Assembly: GCA_903957365.1 (NCBI GenBank)
Contig: CAJBPB010000268.1
Span: 1 to 39,724 of the forward strand
DNA from: an uncultured Bacteroidota bacterium
GTDB taxonomy: Bacteria > Bacteroidota > Bacteroidia > Bacteroidales > F082
Direction: 5' to 3'
Length of the DNA stretch: 39,724 bases
The notes under the pieces are model-generated. The model did not search any database. It saw only the letters and a list, made by a program, of their open reading frames with translations, and was not told where the DNA came from. A program made the position numbers and the translations under genes. Within the stretch, counting starts at the first letter, position 1. Every line of letters begins with the position of its first letter. Positions 8,115 through 15,601 of this stretch are shown here, in pieces.

Positions 8115-9461
8115 ATGAAGACAATGAAAAAGATAACATACCTGATTCTGCTGGCAACCATGGCTTTCAGCGGCTGCACAAAAATGCTTGATATTGAACC
8201 CACGGATGCCATTGCCGATTATACCGCACTGAAAGACCGCGCCGGCATTGAACATGCGGTCACGGGCACTTACAATACGCTCCATGCTGCAGGATTGTAT
8301 TACAGAAACCAGATCATCGTAGGCGATTTGTCGGCTGATAATCTGGTTTTCACAGGAACCACACTCGATTACGAACAAATCAGCAGCAAACTGATTCCTG
8401 CCGATAATGCCATTATCGATGGTATGTGGTCAGCGAACTATGACGGAATTAACCGTGCCAACAATGTATTAAACAGCTTGCCTGCGGTAAGCGACATGAC
8501 CCAGGGCGAACGCGATGACTTTGAAGGACAGATGCTTTTTTTGCGCGCTTTCTTCCATTTCAACCTGTCAAATTTCTTTGGCGGTGTTCCAATAAAAACG
8601 AAACCAACGCTCGACCTGAGCAATATCGATCAGGCAAAAAATTCCATCGAAGAAGTTTATGCTCAGGTAATAGAGGATCTTGTGTCAGCAGAACAAAAAC
8701 TACCTGCTACATCCGTTACAGGCAAGGCAAATTCATTTGCTGCCACCGCTTTGCTTGCCAGGGTTTATCTGGCACAGTTTCACCTTACCAATGACGCGGC
8801 AAAAGCCACGCTGGCCATCGAAAAAGCGACCAAGGTAATCGCTGAAAGTGGTTATGTTCTGGCTCCGGCGTATGGCGATTTGTTTGGTGGTACCGAAAAC
8901 GAAGGAATTTTCACAGTCGTGTTCGATGCCCAGAACCGCAACCGTCTGGCCCAGTATTTTTTCCCGCGCAGCATGACAGGCCGTTATGAAGTCGCACCTT
9001 CACCGGAATTCATAGCTGGTTATGAGGCAGATGATACACTTCGGAAAGTTGCATCTATCGCTTATGACGATGGTAATCTCCCGTATGTGACAAAATATAC
9101 TGATATTACCACCGGGACCGATCCTGTGTTTATGATTCGTCTGGCTGAAATGTATCTCATCAGGGCCGAAGCGCTGGCTTTTACGAGTGGAGACAAACAA
9201 AGCATCCGTGATGATGTGAATGTGATCCGCACACGTGCCGGTTTGGTTTCAATTGACAGCGATGATTATACCGCACTTCAGCTGGCAGTGGAGCATGAAA
9301 GACAGTATGAATTTGCATTTGAAGGACTCCGTCGCTTTGATCTGGTGCGCACCAAAAGAGCCACGACTGTTTTGGGAATTGAGCAGGATTACACTATTTT
9401 TCCAATACCGCTCAGCGAATTCAACACCAACAAACTCATGAAACAAAACCAAGGTTATTGA
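8115..9461 (+). CDS. SusD/RagB-family substrate-binding lipoprotein
   Basis: The 448-residue surface lipoprotein has a lipobox FSGC with lipidated Cys21. TPR-like helices follow, including the GQMLFLRAFFHFNLSNFFGG region at about 138-157 that is a hallmark of SusD. The usual tail is present: FEGLRRFDLVRT, then FPIPLSEFNTNKLMKQNQGY. SusD proteins cap the SusC barrel and deliver ligand. Two in-frame ATGs (8115 and 8124) are possible; the first is used. At ~450 residues it is shorter than many SusD proteins that bind glycans, which would fit a compact binding site, though length alone says little. The next gene starts 27 nt downstream in the same operon. Confidence 0.95.
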   Translation: MKTMKKITYLILLATMAFSGCTKMLDIEPTDAIADYTALKDRAGIEHAVTGTYNTLHAAGLYYRNQIIVGDLSADNLVFTGTTLDYEQISSKLIPADNAIIDGMWSANYDGINRANNVLNSLPAVSDMTQGERDDFEGQMLFLRAFFHFNLSNFFGGVPIKTKPTLDLSNIDQAKNSIEEVYAQVIEDLVSAEQKLPATSVTGKANSFAATALLARVYLAQFHLTNDAAKATLAIEKATKVIAESGYVLAPAYGDLFGGTENEGIFTVVFDAQNRNRLAQYFFPRSMTGRYEVAPSPEFIAGYEADDTLRKVASIAYDDGNLPYVTKYTDITTGTDPVFMIRLAEMYLIRAEALAFTSGDKQSIRDDVNVIRTRAGLVSIDSDDYTALQLAVEHERQYEFAFEGLRRFDLVRTKRATTVLGIEQDYTIFPIPLSEFNTNKLMKQNQGY

Positions 9462-9488
9462 TCATTTAAACATTAAACTGAGACAATT

Positions 9489-10700
9489 ATGAAAAAAAAT
9501 ATTTTAAACATACTACTTATCGCGCTGATTTCGATTATGGTAGCAGGTGGTTGCACCGAAAAGGAGTTGGGTAATCCGCTTCCAAGTACGGTGGCCAGCT
9601 TCGAAATAAATACCATTAGCAACCAGGGATATGCACCATTCGATGTTTCATTTACAAACCTCTCGCTGAACGCGACGGGTTACACCTGGGATTTCGGTAA
9701 CGGACTTACTTCAACCGAAGAAAATCCAACGACCCATTACGAAACCCCTGGTTTGTACAATGTTACGCTAACATGCGGATCAGCCAATGAACTGCATTAC
9801 AACGAGCTGGTAAAAACACTGGTCCTGAATGCAAAAGATCCGTTGGCTGGCCTTACACAGGTATTGTATTATACCACACGTACTGCCGGTCCGGCTGGCG
9901 TATTTATGGTCGTCCTCAACGATAATGCACCCATAGTCCAGGAATTTGAACCTACCGAAATGATTCGTCCTTATGGTATTGCAGTTGATACAGGTAACAG
10001 CAAGGTGTACGTTTCAGATTACAGCCTTGGTATAATTTACCGTTTCGATGCGGACGGGAAAAACCCGTTGAAAATTCTGGACAAAGCAACGCCGGGACTA
10101 GAGACCATGCTATCAGAACCTGAAGGCATTGTGGTTGTGCAGGATAAGGTTTACTGGGGCAATCCGGGTGGTATTTACCGCGCCAATCTTGATGGGACCA
10201 GTCCGGAATTATTTATTGACACGCAAGGACTTCCTCCCGAATATCCACTCGACTTAGACTATGACCATCTCACTGACCGCTTATATCTGGTGAATGATAT
10301 GGACTCCTACAGCGGAGGTTATTATTCGTGTAAGGTTGATGGCAGCGATATGCAAACCCATCTTGCGGGTATAGACGGAACCGCTCTGGAAGTTGATCCT
10401 GAAAATGGGAAAGCTTATCTTGTTGTATATGCCGGCAACGGAACCGACATCATCGACCGAGGTATTTATATGTGTAACATTGATGGCACTTCATGCAGCC
10501 TGATTGGTGATTTTGGAACCAAGGCCACCTGGGGCATTGCCATTGACCATGAACGCGGCAAGCTTTTCTGGGGTTACAAAATGAGTAATGGTGAACCTGA
10601 CGGGAAGATTATCCGTTCAAACCTCGACGGATCGCAACAGGAAGACTGGATCATCAATATTAATCCGGTTGCTCTGGATATTGGCTGGGTGAAACTGTAA
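9489..10700 (+). CDS. PKD-domain / YWTD-type beta-propeller lipoprotein
   Basis: The 403-residue product has a lipobox VAGGC (Cys22) and a PKD domain at about 38-110 with the signature YTWDFGNG and HYETPGLYNVTL. A beta-propeller at about 118-403 is built from repeats such as IAVDTGNSKVYVSDYSLGIIYRFDADG and IYRANLDGTSPELF, the LDL-receptor YWTD / NHL style. It is the last gene of the S51-SusC-SusD operon and ends at a strong terminator. By position it resembles the extra surface-binding lipoproteins (SusE/SusF-like) of Sus loci, so it may hold polymer at the cell surface. The fold reading is good; the ligand is unknown. Confidence 0.85.
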   Translation: MKKNILNILLIALISIMVAGGCTEKELGNPLPSTVASFEINTISNQGYAPFDVSFTNLSLNATGYTWDFGNGLTSTEENPTTHYETPGLYNVTLTCGSANELHYNELVKTLVLNAKDPLAGLTQVLYYTTRTAGPAGVFMVVLNDNAPIVQEFEPTEMIRPYGIAVDTGNSKVYVSDYSLGIIYRFDADGKNPLKILDKATPGLETMLSEPEGIVVVQDKVYWGNPGGIYRANLDGTSPELFIDTQGLPPEYPLDLDYDHLTDRLYLVNDMDSYSGGYYSCKVDGSDMQTHLAGIDGTALEVDPENGKAYLVVYAGNGTDIIDRGIYMCNIDGTSCSLIGDFGTKATWGIAIDHERGKLFWGYKMSNGEPDGKIIRSNLDGSQQEDWIININPVALDIGWVKL

Positions 10701-10718
10701 AATCAATATTCTCAAAAG

Positions 10719-10750
10719 AAAGACTGCTCAGAACGGGCAGTCTTTTTTTT
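10719..10750 (+). terminator. Intrinsic terminator of the SusCD operon
   Basis: A perfect 9-bp stem AAAGACTGC/GCAGTCTTT with a 9-nt loop is followed by an unbroken run of T. It lies 18 nt after the stop codon of the propeller lipoprotein. Confidence 0.92.
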
Positions 10751-10925
10751 TGAACTCTCACGAAAAAATTTATTATTTCAGATAATGATCCTGTCAGTTT
10801 TAATGAAATTCATGTTTTGATATTCTGTTGACAAACTAAAATAACATTCAGGGTCATACAGATTTTTAATCCGGTCCCAATCTAATTTCTTTCACCGGCA
10901 TTTTTCCTTTCAATTAAACCGCGAA

Positions 10926-10956
10926 TTTCAAAACCATTGCAATGTTTGTATATTTG
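10926..10956 (+). promoter_or_regulatory. Probable promoter of the DUF389 gene
   Basis: TATATTTG (10949-10956) matches the -7 box exactly; the -33 position has only TTTC (10926-10929) at 19-nt spacing. It lies ~36 nt before the start codon. Confidence 0.5.
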
Positions 10957-10992
10957 CCATACACCATTGGATAAACCGAATAACAAAAGAAG

Positions 10993-12291
10993 ATGACAAA
11001 TAAATTATTAGAATTCATAAATCTACATAACGGTGAAGAGGATAAGCGTAAGGTTCTGGAAAATGTAACCTCAAATATTTCATTCCGTGGTTCAAATCTT
11101 TGGATTCTGGCTTGTGCCATTGTTGTGGCTTCTGTCGGACTTAATGTCAACTCAACGGCTGTAATCATAGGGGCCATGCTCATTTCACCTTTGATGGGAC
11201 CCATTGTCGGAGCTGGTTTTGCGTTGGGAACCTATAATTATCAACTGCTGAAAAAATCATTCAAAAACCTGTTGATTGCAACGCTTGTGAGTTTATTTGT
11301 TTCAGCGGCTTACTTTTTTATCAGCCCGTTTAAAGAAATGCAATCTGAATTGCTGGCCAGAACATCACCAAACATTTACGATGTACTCATTGCTTTCTTT
11401 GGTGGTTTGGTTGGTGTAATTGCCATCACGAGGGTCGAAAAGGGAAATCCGATACCGGGAGTAGCGATTGCGACAGCACTGATGCCGCCTTTGTGTACAG
11501 CGGGTTACGGACTTGCAGTCGGTAATTATCATTATTTTTTTGGTGCATTCTACCTTTACACGATTAACTGTTTCTTCATCTGTATCGCCACTTTCTTCAT
11601 CATTAAAATTCTCAAATATGATCCGGTAAAAACAGTGAATGCCAGGCATGAAAAACAGATTCGTTACGGAATAAGTGTGATGATTTTGATTATGATTGTG
11701 CCAAGTTCGTATCTGGCCTATAATTTATACTATGAAAAAAAATACAGCTTAGATGTTGAGCAGTTCATCGCAAATGAATTCTTAAGCAAGGGTTATACGG
11801 TAATTCATAAGGAAACAGTTTTCAATGCAAAGCCCAAAAAAATTGAATTGGGTTTTCTGACAAAAAAATTCAATGACGATGAAATTGCAGAACTCAACAA
11901 TAAATTGCACGAATACGGTATTTTAAACACTGAATTGATTATAAAACAAGATGTAATAGACATAAAAAGAGAAATACTCAAGGAAATTGGAAAACAAAAT
12001 AAAAACCTGTCCGAGAAGGATCTGATGATTAACAAACTCAATCAGGAACTTGCAGAATATAAATTTGATAACTTAAATATTATCAATGAGATACAAATAT
12101 TATTCCCTGATATGAAAGAGGTTTCGATAGGCAAGCACATGATAAATAAGGATAATGACAGCTTAATAACCCAAACAATTCTGGTTTATAAATCAAATAA
12201 AAAGACAGCCAGAGCGGATGAATTAAAACTAAAACTTTGGCTTCAGGAAAAACTGGGAAACGAGTCGGTGGAAATAATCCGTTATAATTAA
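10993..12291 (+). CDS. DUF389 (TIGR00341-like) membrane protein with C-terminal coiled coil
   Basis: A 432-residue protein. After a short cytosolic segment it has about six or seven membrane helices between residues 34 and 245. These include the family signatures ANSTAVIIGAMLISPLMGPI-like (here NSTAVIIGAMLISPLMGPI, about 53-71) and IPGVAIATALMPPLCTAGYG (about 153-172). This matches the DUF389 family of predicted transporters of unknown substrate. A hydrophilic C-terminal tail (250-432) contains a Lys/Glu-rich stretch at about 310-365 likely to form a coiled coil. No partner gene is clear: the next gene starts 163 nt downstream. Family is confident, function unknown. Confidence 0.9.
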   Translation: MTNKLLEFINLHNGEEDKRKVLENVTSNISFRGSNLWILACAIVVASVGLNVNSTAVIIGAMLISPLMGPIVGAGFALGTYNYQLLKKSFKNLLIATLVSLFVSAAYFFISPFKEMQSELLARTSPNIYDVLIAFFGGLVGVIAITRVEKGNPIPGVAIATALMPPLCTAGYGLAVGNYHYFFGAFYLYTINCFFICIATFFIIKILKYDPVKTVNARHEKQIRYGISVMILIMIVPSSYLAYNLYYEKKYSLDVEQFIANEFLSKGYTVIHKETVFNAKPKKIELGFLTKKFNDDEIAELNNKLHEYGILNTELIIKQDVIDIKREILKEIGKQNKNLSEKDLMINKLNQELAEYKFDNLNIINEIQILFPDMKEVSIGKHMINKDNDSLITQTILVYKSNKKTARADELKLKLWLQEKLGNESVEIIRYN

Positions 12292-12454
12292 AACCTGACA
12301 AAGCAATAGAAAACCAAAAGAATTTTCTTCGTTTTTTATATTGATTCGCATTAAAAGCGATAAGAACTGGCCTGATTATTGTAATAATTTGCAGTATTCG
12401 GGCATGCCGGATAAATCAATATCTGCATTCAATTATTAATTTAAAATCAATACG

Positions 12455-13975
12455 ATGAAAACTATCCTGTATTCAACGAAGGCGGCTTTATTTATCCCTG
12501 TTCTGGCATGTCTGTTTTCCTTACAACTAAAGGCCCAGACAGACTTCAAGCTGTCGGATTACAAAAATCCTGATTATCAATATCGTTCACTCGATTTTGG
12601 TTTGGGACTCTCAGGTAATAATTCAATTATAAAGAGTGAGTTTGTTGATGATTACACAGATAAAAACAATAATAATACTTTCTTCGGCGATTTCAGGACA
12701 AGCTATTTCTCCACAAAAAACTCCGAATTCTACCAGGGATCACAATCCTATCAGTTGAATTTCTCAGCTTATGGCAGCAAAAATAAATCGGAAACCAGTG
12801 GTTCAACAGTATTTGAATCGACCAACAAAGGCAATTCACAGAATATGTCTTTTGGTGTCTATTCATCGAACCGGTTTTATAATAGTAAAAAACGGTTTAT
12901 TGAAACGAATCTGGATTTTTCAGGTTTGCTGGGCAATTCCAAAAATAACAGAACAACCAGCATGATAACCTACCCTTATAATTACAAAAATCAATCTGGT
13001 AATTACCTCATTTCGGCAACCGTTCCACTACTTGTTGGAACAGGTCGAATTGAAGAAGTGCAGGATGCCCGCCTTGCTGTTTATATTCTGGATGACCTTC
13101 TGAAATCGGGCGACCTGACTAAAACGCCGGATAAAGATGAGATACTTGCATTTTCGAAATTCATTACCCAAACCAAAAATCAACGGTATTTTGATAGCCG
13201 GATCCGTAAGATTGCCGAAATAACCTCGATTGACTCGTTTCTGACAGCAAACGGATTGAAAGGCCAGTCGGATGCCAGCTATTATACGCTGATCAACGAC
13301 AACTGGGACAATTCGAATGGTCCGGTACGCACCACCGGAAGTCGTTTTTCGATTGGTATTGAACCTGGTTTCTCATCAGAATTCGATCAATACATCAATT
13401 ATGTAGTTGATACAAACGCAACAGTTACCGATTTGAAATCAAAAAACATCCAACAGATTGATTCATGGAAATTGGATGCTGTTGCTTATTATGTATGCGA
13501 AAAACCAATCAATCTGAGCTGGCAGCGCTCAACCACCGTCAGTCTGGCTTATTCGCTAGCAAACAACGAAACCTCTTCCAAATCCTATAGCAATGATGTA
13601 CTTACCGACGATCTTAATCAAATGACGCATGCGCCCGGCCTTTTAATCGGAGCAGCACATTCCTACGGTTATTATCCCAATAGCCGCACCAGTATCAGAT
13701 TTGGCGCCAACGCGTATCTTCATCAATACTGGCTCGATAATAAATTAAATGATAATCCATCTGTTAACTCCGATGATACCCAGATAGTGAGTAATCTGTT
13801 CTTAAACTGCAGTTATTACTTTTCGCCGCAACTTCGTTTTTCAGTGTACGTTTTCGAAATGTATCAGTATAATAAAGTAACTGAAAAAGGAACAGCATTA
13901 GGTTCTCATGATGTTACCAGAAAAAATTACTTCAACTCAAATATTAACGCCAGTATTACATACAGTCTGTTTTAA
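12455..13975 (+). CDS. Putative outer-membrane beta-barrel protein, unknown family
   Basis: The 506-residue product has a signal peptide (cleavage near LKAQ, residue 28). A long run of alternating polar/hydrophobic strands rich in Tyr, Ser and Asn follows, and the last residues NINASITYSLF end in the aromatic residue typical of BAM substrates. A more helical stretch at about 198-270, starting GRIEEVQDARLAVYILDDLL, interrupts the strands and may form a plug or periplasmic segment. I do not recognise the family. A gap of 163 nt follows the DUF389 gene, so co-transcription is possible but unproven. It may be a porin-like protein or an orphan barrel. Confidence 0.7.
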   Translation: MKTILYSTKAALFIPVLACLFSLQLKAQTDFKLSDYKNPDYQYRSLDFGLGLSGNNSIIKSEFVDDYTDKNNNNTFFGDFRTSYFSTKNSEFYQGSQSYQLNFSAYGSKNKSETSGSTVFESTNKGNSQNMSFGVYSSNRFYNSKKRFIETNLDFSGLLGNSKNNRTTSMITYPYNYKNQSGNYLISATVPLLVGTGRIEEVQDARLAVYILDDLLKSGDLTKTPDKDEILAFSKFITQTKNQRYFDSRIRKIAEITSIDSFLTANGLKGQSDASYYTLINDNWDNSNGPVRTTGSRFSIGIEPGFSSEFDQYINYVVDTNATVTDLKSKNIQQIDSWKLDAVAYYVCEKPINLSWQRSTTVSLAYSLANNETSSKSYSNDVLTDDLNQMTHAPGLLIGAAHSYGYYPNSRTSIRFGANAYLHQYWLDNKLNDNPSVNSDDTQIVSNLFLNCSYYFSPQLRFSVYVFEMYQYNKVTEKGTALGSHDVTRKNYFNSNINASITYSLF

Positions 13976-13983
13976 AAAACGGG

Positions 13984-14023
13984 TTTAACAAGATAATATA
14001 CTTGTCAGGCCTGGCTTGTTAAA
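13984..14023. terminator. Stem-loop after the barrel gene, possible terminator
   Basis: TTTAACAAG (13984-13992) pairs with CTTGTTAAA (14015-14023), a 9-bp AT-rich stem with a 22-nt loop, 9 nt after the stop. No T-run follows directly, so termination is uncertain. Confidence 0.35.
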
Positions 14024-14098
14024 AATCGATTTTGATTCCGGATTTTGGCCGTTTATAAATAATACCTTTTTAAGGTTATGAACACCAATAAAGAATGG

Positions 14099-14146
14099 AA
14101 CTCTGTGCAAACTGTGGTAAAAATTAACCACTGAGTAACACGGAGT
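14099..14146. repeat. Intergenic hairpin repeat, copy 1
   Basis: Arms 14099-14120 (AACTCTGTGCAAACTGTGGT...) and 14124-14146 (TTAACCACTGAGTAACACGG...) form an imperfect ~20-bp hairpin with a tiny AAA loop. The right arm is repeated in copy 2. It lies in the 562-nt gap between the barrel gene and mrr, which otherwise holds no gene. Confidence 0.65.
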
Positions 14147-14223
14147 GAATGGAAAAACGGAATCTCACTGAGTTTTAATGAAGAATACTGGCTTTACATA
14201 AACTCTGTGCAACTCGGTGAATA

Positions 14224-14273
14224 ACTCAGTGTAACTCAGTGGTAAAAAAATTAACCACGGAGTTACACTGAGT
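14224..14273. repeat. Intergenic hairpin repeat, copy 2
   Basis: ACTCAGTGTAACTCAGTGGT (14224-14243) and the arm at 14251-14273 (TTAACCACGGAGTTACACTG...) form a ~20-bp hairpin with one mismatch and one bulge around an A-rich loop. A further partial arm (AACTCTGTGCAACTCGGTG) begins near 14201. The unit is a simple dispersed palindromic repeat of the gagttacac type; its biological role is unknown. Confidence 0.7.
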
Positions 14274-14537
14274 GAAATGAAAAAGTTCGCAGGATCATTA
14301 TAATTTCTGAAATATGAAATACATTTGTTTTACTCAAACAACAAAACATAAAAACCGGCCATAATCATGAATATTAAATCAAATTTAAGATTGAAACAAC
14401 CCTTATCTGTTGATTTTGATGTATTTAGCTGTCATTTACGTAATGTAAGAATATTCAATTTAAACACGAATTAATTGGGATAATGGCAATTAGGCGTTCG
14501 TTAACGCCACACTTAAAAAACAGACATACAATAACAT

Positions 14538-15440
14538 ATGATACCAGATTTTCAATCCATAATGCTTCCGTTTTTAAAAATTCTTTCTGATGGAGAAGAA
14601 CACACAACAATTGAGACAAACCAAAAGTTGGCGATACACTTCAACTTGACAGATGAAGAAATAAACGAGTTTCTTCCGAGTGGAGCAGCAAAGACTTTCC
14701 CAAATCGAGTTGCGTGGGCGAAATCGCATTTTAAAATGGCTGGACTTCTTGAGAACACAAAAAGAAGTTCATTCAAAATTACAACAGCAGGAAAACAACT
14801 CCTTGACACAAATCCGACTGAAATAAATTTGAGAGTTTTAAGAACAATTCCAGCTTACCAAGAAAGGACGGGACGTATACGAGAGGATTCTTCAGTGGAC
14901 ATTGAGATTTCTCAAACATCAGCTACACCCGAAGAAATTATTGAAAATAGTTATTTGACAATTCGAAAGAATCTTGCACAAGAATTACTTTTCAAAATCA
15001 AAAGTAGTAGCCCCGCGTTTTTTGAAACTTTAGTGGTCGAATTATTAGTTAAAATGGGTTACGGTGGTTCTATTAAAGACGCGGGCCGTTCCATTGGTCG
15101 TTCCGGAGATGAAGGAATTTATGGAATTATAAAAGAAGATAAGCTCGGTCTTGATGTAATTTATATTCAAGCAAAAAGATGGGAAAATGTTGTCGGCAGA
15201 CCAGAAATACACAAATTTGTTGGAGCTTTAGCGGGTCAGGGGGCAAAAAAAGGAGTTTTCATTACAACTTCACGTTATACAAATGAAGCGCGCGACTATC
15301 AGCCAAGAAATGAAACAAAAATCGTATTGATTGACGGAGAACAGTTGGCGGAATTAATGATTGACCATAATCTTGCTGTTTCTATCGTAAATACTATCGA
15401 GATTAAACGAATTGATAACGACTACTTTGGAGATGAGTAG
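14538..15440 (+). CDS. mrr: Mrr-family restriction endonuclease, probable active-site variant
   Basis: The 300-residue product has the two-part build of Mrr: an N-terminal winged-helix domain (about 6-95, with LPSGAAKTFPNRVAWAKSHF) and a C-terminal PD-(D/E)xK nuclease domain (about 155-285). Mrr enzymes cut modified DNA (type IV restriction). Seen motifs are FFETLVVELL with Glu163, GRSGDEGIYGI at 187-197 and IQAKRW with the QxK pair Gln211/Lys213. In the family the second acidic residue of GDxGIDG is Asp and is taken as a metal ligand; here it is Tyr195, codon TAT at 15120, one G-to-T change from GAT. The protein is otherwise full length, so it may be catalytically dead or impaired. It stands alone, without a methylase, in AT-rich DNA next to palindromic repeats, which hints at acquisition by transfer. 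Confidence 0.85.
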   Translation: MIPDFQSIMLPFLKILSDGEEHTTIETNQKLAIHFNLTDEEINEFLPSGAAKTFPNRVAWAKSHFKMAGLLENTKRSSFKITTAGKQLLDTNPTEINLRVLRTIPAYQERTGRIREDSSVDIEISQTSATPEEIIENSYLTIRKNLAQELLFKIKSSSPAFFETLVVELLVKMGYGGSIKDAGRSIGRSGDEGIYGIIKEDKLGLDVIYIQAKRWENVVGRPEIHKFVGALAGQGAKKGVFITTSRYTNEARDYQPRNETKIVLIDGEQLAELMIDHNLAVSIVNTIEIKRIDNDYFGDE

Positions 15441-15601
15441 TGATATTCTGGCGGTAATAATCAGGTCTAATGCGTTCGGAACATCCCTCCAAATTTCTAT
15501 CAAGAGAATCCCCGGTTGAACAAAATCCTCATAAATTTGATACAAAATAATTAGGATAGCACCGTCAAATAAGCGTTAATTTAGTGGTCTTAATTTCGGA
15601 T

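Noticed and set aside
14485-14510. TTAGGC and GGCGTT/AACGCC near the mrr start resembling an integron attC core
   Set aside because: No matching second site follows the gene, the long attC palindrome is missing and no integrase is present.
15584-15601. GTG start upstream of the papain-like protease
   Set aside because: Starting at ATG 15602 puts the signal peptide at the true N-terminus; the extra six residues would not improve it.
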